A DNA stretch of 27,847 bases. It comes from JBEKZQ01 sp049509675 (GTDB lineage: Bacteria > Planctomycetota > Planctomycetia > Pirellulales > Thermoguttaceae). A program made the position numbers and the translations under genes. Positions 7,040-15,291 of this stretch are shown here, piece after piece. Position 1 is the first letter of the stretch. Each line of letters starts with the position of its first letter. The notes under the pieces were generated by a model. That model ran no database searches, had not been told where the DNA came from, and worked only from the letters and a program-made list of their open reading frames with translations. Where the stretch lies: assembly GCA_049509675.1 (NCBI GenBank), contig JBEKZQ010000011.1:1-27847 (forward strand). The letters are read 5' to 3'.

Positions 7040-8575
7040 TTACGCCTCCCGCCTGCCATGGCGGAATATGGCGGCCAACAGGGTTGCGGAAGGGGCGTCC
7101 TTGCGGAGATAGACCACCGCTCCGGCCTCGCACATGGCCTGGGCCATGTCGGCCTCGTGATGCATCGACAGGGCGATCACGCGGACCTGTGGCAGGGCCG
7201 CTTTGATTTGGCGGGTGGCTTCTATCCCGTTCAATCGCGGCATGGTGACGTCCATCATGACCAGGTCCGGCCGATGCTCGAGCGCCATTTCCACGGCCTG
7301 CTGTCCGTCGCATGCCTCGAAGACCACTTCGATCGCCCGCTGTTCGCGGAGCATGTCGGCCAGGCCCTTGCGGACAATGGGATGATCGTCGGCCACGAGG
7401 ATGCGTAAGGGGCCGCTGCGGGCGGGCATGTCCGTGTTCTGCGGCGGGCTGTGGGGCTCGATAGCCGCATCCGTCACGGCCGGCGAACTGGACCGGACCA
7501 CGATCAACACCCGCGTACCTCTGCCGGGGGATGCCTCGATGCTCATCCGCCCGCCCAAGTGCTCCACCCGCTCGCGGATATTCATCAGCCCGAAGCCGCC
7601 CCCGCGATCAAGGCGATTTCTGATCGCCGCCGCATCGCATCCCGCCCCGTCGTCCCGGACTTCAATCCGCAGCCTCTCCTCGTCGATGCGGACCATGCGT
7701 ACGGTGGCCTGCCGGGCGCGGGCATGCTTGACCACGTTGAAGAGCAGTTCGCGCACGGCTTGGAAGAGGAAAACGCTCATGTTTTCGTCTGCCGGGTTGG
7801 CATTGAGGTCGGCATGCACCTCGACCGTCAGTCCGTGTTTTTCCTCCATCCGCCGCGCCAGCCACTCCAGACCGGCTGCCAGGCCGCCGTCGTAGAGCAC
7901 CGGCGGACTGAGCTCCACGGTCAGCGAGCGCGACTCGGTGATCGACTGGGAAATCAGGGAATCGAGCTCGTCGATGATCTTGCTCGTGGCCTCATTGCCG
8001 TCCGTCGCGCGGCGCAAGCGTCCCACCTTCATGCGTGCGGCCACCAGAAGTTGCTGCAACTGATCGTGCAAGACCTGGGCCAATTGCCGCCGTTCGCGTT
8101 GTTCGGTTTGCGACAATTCCACGGCCATGGCGCGCAATTGGATGGCCCGACGCTCCGCCTCGGCGGTGCGCTGCGCCACGCGCTGTTCCAGCAGGGCGTT
8201 GTTCTGTCGCAAATCCGTGATATCGCAGGCCAGCACCAGCCGCGCAGGCCTCTTCTGGAAGGCGATCGAGCTAGTCGTGATCTCCATGTCGATCAGCGTG
8301 CCGTCTTTCTTGCGGTGCCGCCAAATGCCCGCGGGTTCGGCGACGCCCCCGTGCTGCGCGGCGACCGCCGCCAAAAGGGGCAATACCTCCTCGCCGGGGC
8401 GAATGTCCTTGATGGTCATGGCCAGGAATTCCGCGCGCGACCAGCCGTACTCTTGTATGGCCGCCTGGTTGACCGCCAGGAATGCCAGCGTTTCCACGTC
8501 GTACACCCACATCGGGTTCGGATTGCACTCGAACAGCAGGCGGTACTGTTCGTTTTCTTGACGATCGTCGTTCAT
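7040..8575 (-). CDS. PAS - histidine kinase (HisKA_3/NarX type) - receiver hybrid protein
   Basis: 511 residues from ATG 8575-8573 (MNDDRQENEQYRLLFE, a typical start of a PAS domain). Domains: PAS at about 10-122, a short coiled coil at 124-160, a HisKA_3 dimerisation domain with the phospho-acceptor His170 in ERRQLAQVLHDQLQQLL, and an HATPase_c domain at 265-362 with N box ELLFNVVKHA, G box RDDGAG and GFGLMNIRERVEHLGG. A receiver domain follows at 389-505 with acidic DD (396-397), phospho-acceptor Asp442 in MMDVTMPRLNG and Lys492 in YLRKDA. The receiver is of NarL type but the protein ends without the usual LuxR-type DNA-binding domain. There are no membrane segments, so it senses a cytosolic signal. 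The NarL-type regulator at 15292 is a conceivable output partner, but it is distant. Confidence 0.93.
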   Translation of the reverse strand: MNDDRQENEQYRLLFECNPNPMWVYDVETLAFLAVNQAAIQEYGWSRAEFLAMTIKDIRPGEEVLPLLAAVAAQHGGVAEPAGIWRHRKKDGTLIDMEITTSSIAFQKRPARLVLACDITDLRQNNALLEQRVAQRTAEAERRAIQLRAMAVELSQTEQRERRQLAQVLHDQLQQLLVAARMKVGRLRRATDGNEATSKIIDELDSLISQSITESRSLTVELSPPVLYDGGLAAGLEWLARRMEEKHGLTVEVHADLNANPADENMSVFLFQAVRELLFNVVKHARARQATVRMVRIDEERLRIEVRDDGAGCDAAAIRNRLDRGGGFGLMNIRERVEHLGGRMSIEASPGRGTRVLIVVRSSSPAVTDAAIEPHSPPQNTDMPARSGPLRILVADDHPIVRKGLADMLREQRAIEVVFEACDGQQAVEMALEHRPDLVMMDVTMPRLNGIEATRQIKAALPQVRVIALSMHHEADMAQAMCEAGAVVYLRKDAPSATLLAAIFRHGRREA

Positions 8576-8777
8576 TGATAGCTTCTCGGACGGCCCAAGT
8601 CCCGGGGGGCTGTGCATGATCGCCCACCAGGGCAGAATGTCGCAGTATAGCATTATGCTGCGGGAAGGCCCCATCTGCATCAGGAAAAACCCGACGTGCC
8701 AGGCGGGCCCACACCAGAGCAGGAGAGCAAGAGAACAGAAGAGCAGGAGGTCGGGTTCTTGATCCCTTTGCGCTCAC

Positions 8778-8806
8778 TTGCGGAACCGCGGCCGGGTGCC
8801 GATAAT
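8778..8806 (+). promoter_or_regulatory. Possible sigma-70-type promoter of the small membrane protein gene
   Basis: TTGCGG (8778-8783), a 17-bp spacer and GATAAT (8801-8806), upstream of the GTG at 8861 with room for a leader of about 47 nt. Only similarity to the consensus supports it. Confidence 0.35.
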
Positions 8807-8860
8807 AGAGGGGTTGCACCGCAATTGCCCCACGAGAATTGCCACACAAGGAATTCGCAT

Positions 8861-9127
8861 GTGAAATGCCTCCGATCACTCCGGCAGGTCGTTGGCCGCA
8901 TCCTCCTGGTCTTGTCCTGTTGGGGGAGTCTTCTGGCTGCGGCTTCGGCCCAGCGCAGTCTGCCCACGACGGAAGAGACCTCGCCCGGAACGGACTACAC
9001 CCTGCCCTATGCCCTGGTCCTCTTGTGTATATTTCTGGGTCTGTTCGTCGTGCTCCGCTCCAGCCACCGCCGCGAGCGTGCCAAACCGCAAGGTTACGAA
9101 GAAAAGAAGATACTCATCGAGGATTGA
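8861..9127 (+). CDS. Small membrane protein of unknown function
   Basis: 88 residues from GTG 8861, chosen because AAGGA (8848-8852) lies 8 bp upstream. There is an N-terminal signal sequence or first membrane segment (VVGRILLVLSCWGSLLAAASA), a short polar stretch (residues 32-45), then a membrane helix (LPYALVLLCIFLGLFVVL) and a basic/charged cytosolic tail ending KPQGYEEKKILIED. I recall similar small proteins in other planctomycetes but know no function. The upstream hybrid kinase gene is divergent. Confidence 0.75.
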   Translation: MKCLRSLRQVVGRILLVLSCWGSLLAAASAQRSLPTTEETSPGTDYTLPYALVLLCIFLGLFVVLRSSHRRERAKPQGYEEKKILIED

Positions 9128-9249
9128 CGGCAAGGGTCGAGGTCCGAAACTGAACTAATAGAGAACTAGCGCGGGGCCTATGAAGGGCAAATGCGGCCCT
9201 GGTACGCTGCCGGGTTTACGAGACATTTTCCTTTCGATGTACCTCAGAG

Positions 9250-9900
9250 ATGCGCAAGGTCGTTAAACCGCCGCAACCATCGGAGCGCGAAGCGGCTCCT
9301 CGTTCGACCTGGACCGACGAACGGTTATTGGTCGAGTACCGGCGTTGCGGCGACCGCCACGCCTTCGAGGAGTTGGTATACCGCTACGAGAAGGAGCTTT
9401 ACGGCTATCTGCGCAACTATCTGGGCACGCGCGAGGCCGCCGAGGACGTCTTTCAGCAAACGTTCTTTCAGGTGCATTTGAAGTGCGATCAGTTTGAACC
9501 GGAGCGGAAGCTGCGGCCCTGGCTGTATGCCGTGGCCACGAATCAGGCCATCGATTTCCAACGCCATCAGCGCCGTCATCGCATGGCCAGTCTCGATCAG
9601 CCGATGGGCGGGGACAGCGACGGCGACGCCTGCACGCTCCTGGAACTGTTCGACAGCCCGGAACCCGATCCGGTCCAACGCAGCGCAACCTTCGAGCAGT
9701 GCGAAACGATCCGCCGGGCCATGGACGAACTCTCGGAGCCGATCCGTCGCGCGGTGGTCCTGGTCTATTTCCAGGGTTTGAAGTACCGCGAGGCGGCCGA
9801 GGTGCTGTCGATTCCCGTGGGCACGGTCAAGAGCCGAATCCACGCGGCGATGCGGAAATTGACCGAGACGCTGACGCCCGCGTGCTGCGTCGACGATTGA
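9250..9900 (+). CDS. ECF-type RNA polymerase sigma factor
   Basis: 216 residues. Sigma region 2 spans about 28-110 (AFEELVYRYEKELYGYLRNY, AAEDVFQQTFFQVHLKCDQF, LRPWLYAVATNQAIDFQRHQ). A variable linker with MGGDSDGD follows, then region 4 at about 152-206 (LSEPIRRAVVLVYFQGLKYR, VGTVKSRIHAAMRKL). Two-domain architecture without region 3 marks an extracytoplasmic-function sigma factor. No anti-sigma factor gene is adjacent: the next gene downstream is a pseudopilin, and upstream is the small membrane protein, which lacks a recognisable anti-sigma domain. The signal and target promoters are unknown. Confidence 0.93.
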   Translation: MRKVVKPPQPSEREAAPRSTWTDERLLVEYRRCGDRHAFEELVYRYEKELYGYLRNYLGTREAAEDVFQQTFFQVHLKCDQFEPERKLRPWLYAVATNQAIDFQRHQRRHRMASLDQPMGGDSDGDACTLLELFDSPEPDPVQRSATFEQCETIRRAMDELSEPIRRAVVLVYFQGLKYREAAEVLSIPVGTVKSRIHAAMRKLTETLTPACCVDD

Positions 9901-9995
9901 TGGCCGCGTGCCGCCGGCTTTTCCCATGTTTCTTGCTGCATCAGTTCTAACGAAAGCCTAGCGCAAAAGTCACCCGGTCCACATCAGACGCTTAC

Positions 9996-11198
9996 ATGGA
10001 TCACGACAATGGAAGAGGCGGATTCGATCCCTCTTCGCACAGTGATTCATGGTCCATGGAAGCGATCGCCAAACACAACCTTCGCGACAATCGCAGGCTG
10101 GTTCCCCAGGCGGCTTTTACGCTTGTGGAAATGATGGTGGTCATCTCGATTATCAGCTTGCTCGTGGCCGTGCTGTTGCCGGCGCTGAACCTGGCCCGCG
10201 AGTCGGGCCGGCAGACCACGTGCAAGAGCAACCTGCACCAGTTTGGCGTGGGCTTGCAGCACTATGCCGGGCGTTTCGGCAGCTACTGCTCGGGCGCGTT
10301 CGATTGGCAGCGGGACGGCGCGGTGACCGAGGTCGGTTGGGTTGCCGATCTGCTGCGCGACGGGATGGCGGTCGGCAAGATGCTCTGCCCTTCCAGTTCC
10401 GCGAAGATCAGCGCCGCGTACAACGACCTGTTGACGCTCGACACTTCCACGTTCGACAGTTGTTTGAGCCGCACGGGCAGCCTGCCGCGGCTCCAGCCCG
10501 ACGGCACGAGCATCTACAATCCCTGTGCATTGATCGCGGGCGTGGGCGGGCCGGTTTTGCCGCCGAATTCGACCGATCGGCAGAACTGCGTTGTCAACAA
10601 CATTTACAACAAGCATTACAACACCAACTACACGGCCAGTTGGTGGTTGGTGCGTTCGGGCGTGCTCTTGGACGCGAACTACAACTATGTTCCGCCGGCG
10701 TGTGGCAATATCACCTCGCTGGCCTTGCGCAGTTCGACGTTCGGCCCGCTGGGCCGGTCGTTGGGAGACGTTGCCTCTTGCTCCAATAGTTTCCTGCCCT
10801 TGATGGGGTGCGGCGGGCTGGGACCGCCCTTGGCGATGGCCGTCGGTCCCGTCGCCGCCGGAGCGCCCACGGCCCTTTCGTTCACCCCCGGGCCGGTCGA
10901 CGCGAGCAGCATGCAGATGCCGCAGCCGCCTTCGACCGACCCGGGCACGAACTGGAGCTATTGGCACAACGGTACGTTGCAGGACTTCCGCGCTTTCTTG
11001 CCCGTCCATCGCGGAAGCTGCAATATCCTGTTTGCCGACGGGAGCGTCAGCAGTTTCAACGACACCAACGGCGACGGCTTGCTCAACAATGGATTCAAGC
11101 CGAGCACCGCCCCGAATAGCGGTTTCAGCGACGCCACGGTCGAGCTCTTGCCCGACGAGTTCTACAGCAAGTGGTCGCTGCGCGACACCGGCAATTAG
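9996..11198 (+). CDS. H-X9-DG pseudopilin (DUF1559-like, type II secretion-type N-terminus)
   Basis: 400 residues. A prepilin-like signal lies at about 38-62: AFTLVEMMVVISIISLLVAV, with the peptidase site before F41 (preceded by Ala, not the usual Gly) and Glu45 at position +5. A long beta-rich, Asn/Cys-containing domain follows. Near the end, at about residues 338-349, HRGSCNILFADG fits the H-X9-DG motif exactly, followed by NDTNGDGLLNNGF. This architecture is a massively expanded planctomycetal family exported and assembled like type II pseudopilins. The start at ATG 9996 gives a 40-residue leader; ATG 10056 (MEAIAKHN) gives a more typical 20-residue one and may be the true start. Confidence 0.88.
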   Translation: MDHDNGRGGFDPSSHSDSWSMEAIAKHNLRDNRRLVPQAAFTLVEMMVVISIISLLVAVLLPALNLARESGRQTTCKSNLHQFGVGLQHYAGRFGSYCSGAFDWQRDGAVTEVGWVADLLRDGMAVGKMLCPSSSAKISAAYNDLLTLDTSTFDSCLSRTGSLPRLQPDGTSIYNPCALIAGVGGPVLPPNSTDRQNCVVNNIYNKHYNTNYTASWWLVRSGVLLDANYNYVPPACGNITSLALRSSTFGPLGRSLGDVASCSNSFLPLMGCGGLGPPLAMAVGPVAAGAPTALSFTPGPVDASSMQMPQPPSTDPGTNWSYWHNGTLQDFRAFLPVHRGSCNILFADGSVSSFNDTNGDGLLNNGFKPSTAPNSGFSDATVELLPDEFYSKWSLRDTGN

Positions 11199-11234
11199 CG
11201 GGCCGCCCATGGCCCTGACTCATGGAAGGCCAAA

Positions 11235-12842
11235 ATGGTGAATCGGAAGAACGGCTCGGCAACCGCGGGTTTCGTCCTGCTGCATTGTCCGAACTGTGCG
11301 AGTCCCCTGCGTCTGACGCGGCAATTACACGGCCGGCATGTCCGCTGCCTGGAATGCGGCACCGTGTTGATGGTGAAGGCTGAAGCCAACGGCCGGGCAG
11401 GCAGTGGTAAGATCACGGCTACGCCGGTTGCCGTAATGCGCCCCTGCCCGCAGTGCGCACACGACCTGTTTCTCGTGCCGGAACTCAACGGCGCGCGGAT
11501 TCGCTGCAAGGGCTGTCTCGGCGTATTCGACGTGGCGGCGCCGCCCTGGACGCTTTCACCGCTGACGCCGGGAAAGAGTACGGCGGCCAACGGAACGCCT
11601 GCGCTGCCTCCTGCGCCGCCCGCGCAGCGAGTGGGTTACACCCCCGGCCGGCCGAAGAAGTCGGCCTCCGATGCGGCGCGGTCCGCCTTGGAAATGTTCA
11701 GGCCGGCCGCGGACAGCGAGGATTCCGAGCCGCAGCCGGAGAAGGCCGGCGAGGAAATCGACGCCTGTGACAACGCGGGCGAGGATCAGGCGAGCGAGCA
11801 GCATGAACCGCCTGCGAAGCCCGTAGAACCGATCGCGCCGTCGGCGCACCAGCCGGCCCATGTCTCCCGCGCGCCCAGCAGACAACTCAAGGTCGCTGTT
11901 GCGCCGGCGGTAAAGATGGCCGGCGCGACGCTGCTGCTGCTGGCGCTGCTCGGCGGGGGATGGTGGCTGTTCTTTTCCGGTCCCAGGGTCCATCCGCAAG
12001 TCCGCTACTTGCCCGAACAATGTGATCTGTTCCTTTCCATGAATTGGCGCGAGCTGCAGCGGAGCGGCGTGGAGCAAGCGCCGCAGGGTTTGCCGGGCAC
12101 GATGCTCGTCGAGCGCTGCCGGCGGTTCCTCGCCAATGCCGGTCTGGAGGCGGAGGACATCGAGCGGATCAACGCGGGGCGGGCCGCCGGTGGATCGGGG
12201 ATCGTCGTCGTCTATCGTTTGACGCACGCCATTCAACCGGAACAGATCATGAACAAGCCGCTCTTCCGCGCCGAGCAGAAGTCCACGCAGACCAGCGAGA
12301 CGGTCTGCGGCACGGCGCTGTACTTATTCGAGGTTTCGGCCATTGCCTTCCCGGACCCGCGGACCATCGTCAACGGCGATACGCAACTGCTGCGGCGCGT
12401 CTTGACCCGGGGAAAAGCCGGACTTGGCGAACCGTTGCGTCGATTCGTGGTCAAGGAGCTCGATTTCACGGCCGCCAACGTGGCGGCCATGCCGGGGCTG
12501 CCCCAACCGTTGTCGGAGGCCTATCTCCGCGACCACGCCGATCTGGCCCAGAGCGTTTGCGCAACCACCGACCGCTTCGCCTATGGCCCGAGCGGCCTGT
12601 TCGTGCGGACCTTCCACATGGCCGACGAAGCCGCAGCAATCGAACTGCAGCAGGCCTTGACGAGTTCGCTGGCGGTCGCCGGTCAAAACGCCAAGACTCC
12701 TCCCGAGGTGCGCCAAATCTGCGAATCGCTGAGAGTCTCCGTCTGGGAAAGCAAGGTCACAATGCGGTTGACGATGCCTTCCAGCCCGCTTTCCGACCCA
12801 GCCCGGGCGTGCTTGAACCAGTTGTTCTCGTCGCTACAATAA
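11235..12842 (+). CDS. Membrane protein with two N-terminal zinc ribbons, function unknown
   Basis: 535 residues. Two CxxC...CxxC zinc ribbons occupy the N-terminus: Cys18/21/38/41 and Cys71/74/91/94. Residues 105-222 are Pro/Glu/Ala-rich and probably disordered. One membrane helix lies at about 227-248 (MAGATLLLLALLGGGWWLFF). A 285-residue domain follows (VRYLPEQCDLFLSMNWRELQ...), most likely outside the cytoplasmic membrane, with the ribbons in the cytosol. I do not recognise this last domain. The start ATG has GGAAGG at 11224-11229. The pseudopilin ends 36 bp upstream and mscL starts 47 bp downstream, so co-transcription is plausible. Confidence 0.82.
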   Translation: MVNRKNGSATAGFVLLHCPNCASPLRLTRQLHGRHVRCLECGTVLMVKAEANGRAGSGKITATPVAVMRPCPQCAHDLFLVPELNGARIRCKGCLGVFDVAAPPWTLSPLTPGKSTAANGTPALPPAPPAQRVGYTPGRPKKSASDAARSALEMFRPAADSEDSEPQPEKAGEEIDACDNAGEDQASEQHEPPAKPVEPIAPSAHQPAHVSRAPSRQLKVAVAPAVKMAGATLLLLALLGGGWWLFFSGPRVHPQVRYLPEQCDLFLSMNWRELQRSGVEQAPQGLPGTMLVERCRRFLANAGLEAEDIERINAGRAAGGSGIVVVYRLTHAIQPEQIMNKPLFRAEQKSTQTSETVCGTALYLFEVSAIAFPDPRTIVNGDTQLLRRVLTRGKAGLGEPLRRFVVKELDFTAANVAAMPGLPQPLSEAYLRDHADLAQSVCATTDRFAYGPSGLFVRTFHMADEAAAIELQQALTSSLAVAGQNAKTPPEVRQICESLRVSVWESKVTMRLTMPSSPLSDPARACLNQLFSSLQ

Positions 12843-12889
12843 AAGGGCCGGGAAGACTCTCTCAGGGCATCCAGACAGGAGATCCGCAA

Positions 12890-13333
12890 ATGGGAATGCT
12901 GAAAGAGTTCAAGGATTTCGCCGTCAAGGGCAACGCCATCGACATGGCGGTGGGCCTGGTCATCGGTGCGGCGTTCGGCAAGATCGTGACCTCGCTGGTC
13001 AACGACATCATCATGCCGCCGCTGGGCCTGGTGCTGGGGAAGGTCGACTTCTCCAGTCTCTTCGTTAGTCTGACCGGGACCCCCTACGATTCGCTCAAGG
13101 CGGCCAAGGATGCGGGGGCTCCCACGCTCAATTACGGCCTGTTCATCAACGCCGTATTGGACTTCATCATCGTGGCCTTTGCCATCTTCCTGGTCATCAA
13201 GCAGATCAATCGCCTGAAGAAAGAGGCGCCGCCTGCGGAGCCAAGCACCAAGGAGTGCCCGCAGTGTTGTTCGAGCATCCCCATCAAGGCGATGCGCTGT
13301 CCGCACTGCACCTCGCCGTTGGCGGCGAGTTGA
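12890..13333 (+). CDS. mscL: Large-conductance mechanosensitive channel MscL with a C-terminal zinc ribbon
   Basis: 147 residues from ATG 12890, with AGGAG (12877-12881) 8 bp upstream. The N-terminal helix MLKEFKDFAVKGNAIDMAVG, TM1 (about 15-41, ending NDIIMPPLGLVLG), a periplasmic loop and TM2 (about 80-104) match MscL closely. MscL forms a homopentameric pore in the inner membrane that opens under tension and releases solutes during hypo-osmotic shock. After TM2 the usual C-terminal helical bundle is replaced by a short linker and a zinc ribbon: Cys123/126 and Cys137/140 in KECPQCCSSIPIKAMRCPHC. The ribbon would face the cytosol, next to the pore exit of the pentamer. Confidence 0.95.
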   Translation: MGMLKEFKDFAVKGNAIDMAVGLVIGAAFGKIVTSLVNDIIMPPLGLVLGKVDFSSLFVSLTGTPYDSLKAAKDAGAPTLNYGLFINAVLDFIIVAFAIFLVIKQINRLKKEAPPAEPSTKECPQCCSSIPIKAMRCPHCTSPLAAS

Positions 13334-13335
13334 GA

Positions 13336-13416
13336 GGGAAAGGGGACTGGCTCCGTCGCCTCGATCGGCCATGCCTTCCGAAACGGCTGGTGGCGACGGT
13401 GCCTGTCCCCTTTCCC
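13336..13416. repeat. Palindromic REP-like repeat with AAGGGGAC ends, element 1
   Basis: Arms 13336-13360 and 13392-13416 are 25 bp each and pair with two mismatches. The core AAGGGGACAGGCACC-type sequence (read as the complement on the right arm) is a repeat that I recall as widespread in planctomycetes and other phyla, often mobilised by RAYT/TnpA_REP transposases. It starts 2 bp after the mscL stop codon. Confidence 0.85.
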
Positions 13417-13454
13417 GTGGTGTGGCCCGGCGGAACGAAGCGGGTGGGCGCGAA

Positions 13455-13533
13455 GGGGACAGTCGCATTTTCGCGGCGTATACGCTTGTCTCAACGATAT
13501 GCCCGTGCCGCCGCGAAAATCGGGACAGTCCCC
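13455..13533. repeat. Palindromic REP-like repeat with GGGGACAGTC ends, element 2
   Basis: Arms 13455-13478 and 13509-13533 pair over GGGGACAGTC..ATTTTCGCGGCG with three or four differences. It ends 4 bp before the stop codon of the convergent NtrC-type regulator. Together with element 1 it fills the whole gap between the two convergent genes, and either may serve as a two-way transcription barrier. Confidence 0.85.
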
Positions 13534-13537
13534 CGCC

Positions 13538-14923
13538 TCAACGTCCCAGGGCCACGTGCGGTTCTTCCAGGCCGAGGCGTTTCATCTTCTTGTAGAGCGT
13601 GGTGCGATTGATCCCCAGCGTTTCGGCCGTGACGTGGCGGTTCCAGTTGTTGGCCTCCAGCACGTCGAGAATGATCTGCCGTTCGGGGCCTTCCAGCGCC
13701 TCTTTCAGCGTGCGGCTGCCGATCGGCTCAAGGGGAAACGGTCCGCCGGCCAGGAGATTGGCGGGCAGATCCTCCAGGCCGATCATTCCGCTCTTGCCCA
13801 GAAGCACCGCCCGCTCAATGACGTTCTGCAATTCGCGGACGTTTCCCGGCCACGAGTAGCGCTCCAGCGCGAGCATGGCGTCGTCGCTGAAGCCGCGTAC
13901 GTTCTTGCCGGCGTCCTCGCAGACCTGCCGCAAGAAGTGTTCGGCCAGCAGGGGAATGTCGGAAATCCGCTGACGCAGCGAGGGGAATTCGATGTTGATG
14001 ACGTTGATGCGGTAGAACAAGTCCTGGCGGAAACGGCCCTCGGCCACCGCCTTGGCAAGGTCCTCGTTGGTGGCCAGGATCACCCGCGTATCGATCTTGA
14101 ACGTCTTGGTGCCGCCGACCTGCTCGAATTCGAGGTCTTGCAACACGCGCAGCAACTTGACCTGCATGCCCGGGCTGGCCGTGGCGATTTCGTCCAGGAA
14201 GATCGTGCCGCCGTCGGCGAGCATGAATTTGCCCAGCTTGTCGGCGCCGGCGCCGGTGAAGGCCCCGGCCACGTGGCCGAACAACTCGCTCTCCAGCAGC
14301 GTTTCCGGCAGCGCGCCGCAGGCCACCTCCACGAACGGCCGGTCGCGCCGTCCGCTGCGACGATGGATCGCCCGGGCGATCAGCGACTTGCCGGTGCCGC
14401 TCTCGCCGGTGATCAAGATGGTGGCCCGGGTGTCGGCCACGCTGTCGACCATGTCGTAGATGCGCAACATGCGCGGATCGCGCCCGACGATGTTCTCCAT
14501 GCCGAAGCGCAGATCGAGCTGGGCCTTGAGCGTCTTGTTCTCTTCCAGGACCTGCCGCTGGCTCAGCGCCCGCTGCAAGGCCACCTGCAGCTCCTCGTCG
14601 ATCAGGGGCTTCGTGAGGAAGTCGAAGGCGCCCAGGCGGATCGCCTCGACGGCCGTTTCCACGCTGCCGTAGCCGCTGATCATCAGGACCGCCGTGTCCG
14701 GGCAGTTCTTCCGGCAATGGGTCAGCAGTTCGAAACCATCGCTGTCGCCCAGGCGGACATCGACCAGCACGAGATCGTAGCCGTGCCGGCCGAGGGCGGC
14801 GATCCCCTCGGCCACGCTGGTCGCCGTATCGGTCTTGTAGCCTTGGTCGCGAAGCCAGTCGGCCATCGAGGCCAAGACGTGCCGATCATCGTCCACCAAC
14901 AGGAGCGTGGCTTGCTGTCTCAT
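13538..14923 (-). CDS. Sigma-54-dependent response regulator, NtrC family
   Basis: 461 residues. The receiver domain (1-118) has acidic residues DDD at 11-13, phospho-acceptor Asp55 in LVLVDVRLGD and Lys105 in FLTKPL. The AAA+ domain (about 140-375) has Walker A GESGTGKS (173-180), the sigma-54 contact loop GAFTGA (220-225) and Walker B GGTIFLDEI (238-246). A Fis-type HTH closes the protein (NWNRHVTAETLGINRTTLYK). It binds enhancer-like sites and uses ATP to open promoters held by sigma-54 RNA polymerase once phosphorylated. No cognate kinase is adjacent. It is divergent from the NarL-type regulator. Confidence 0.95.
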   Translation of the reverse strand: MRQQATLLLVDDDRHVLASMADWLRDQGYKTDTATSVAEGIAALGRHGYDLVLVDVRLGDSDGFELLTHCRKNCPDTAVLMISGYGSVETAVEAIRLGAFDFLTKPLIDEELQVALQRALSQRQVLEENKTLKAQLDLRFGMENIVGRDPRMLRIYDMVDSVADTRATILITGESGTGKSLIARAIHRRSGRRDRPFVEVACGALPETLLESELFGHVAGAFTGAGADKLGKFMLADGGTIFLDEIATASPGMQVKLLRVLQDLEFEQVGGTKTFKIDTRVILATNEDLAKAVAEGRFRQDLFYRINVINIEFPSLRQRISDIPLLAEHFLRQVCEDAGKNVRGFSDDAMLALERYSWPGNVRELQNVIERAVLLGKSGMIGLEDLPANLLAGGPFPLEPIGSRTLKEALEGPERQIILDVLEANNWNRHVTAETLGINRTTLYKKMKRLGLEEPHVALGR

Positions 14924-15291
14924 GCATCACCGTGGGATATTACACCGGCCGGGGCCGCTCGCGCCGACGCCAAGAGGGCCGCAAGGCAGCGATCCCGCAC
15001 GCAACAGGGCAGGAGCGCACCCCGCGTCAAATATCTACGTTACAGGATGCCAGGCGTCAACGCGGCACGGGGCAAACTGGCAAGAAACGGCCGACCGAGC
15101 CATCGCATTCTGGCTCTAAGCCCTTTTCCTGCCCCCCTTCCCCTCGATTTGGGAAAAAACCCCGGCCTTATCCCGCTGGGTCGGGGGGGGTAAAGAGTAG
15201 CAACGGGGGATTTCATCTGACCCAAGAGTATACTAACATAGAGTTGAGGTAACGAACTCGCGGAGAACCTATTCTACTTTTGGAGGATTTC
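14924..15291. other. Intergenic region between two divergent response regulator genes
   Basis: 368 bp without a convincing gene. It contains a homopolymer-rich stretch (runs of C at 15132-15140, A around 15154 and G at 15183-15190). A TATACT at 15229-15234 would suit a -10 box for the NarL-type gene, but has no matching -35. I found no clear -24/-12 (sigma-54) site. Confidence 0.45.

Noticed and set aside
13499..15193. A 564-codon plus-strand open frame opposite the NtrC-type regulator
   Set aside because: It is the antisense of a gene with complete catalytic motifs; its long openness follows from high GC and codon bias. Its composition (Gln/His/Arg-rich) is typical of shadow frames.
14924..15291. 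Sigma-54 promoter between the two response regulators
   Set aside because: No GG-N10-GC pair with the expected flanking bases was found on either strand.
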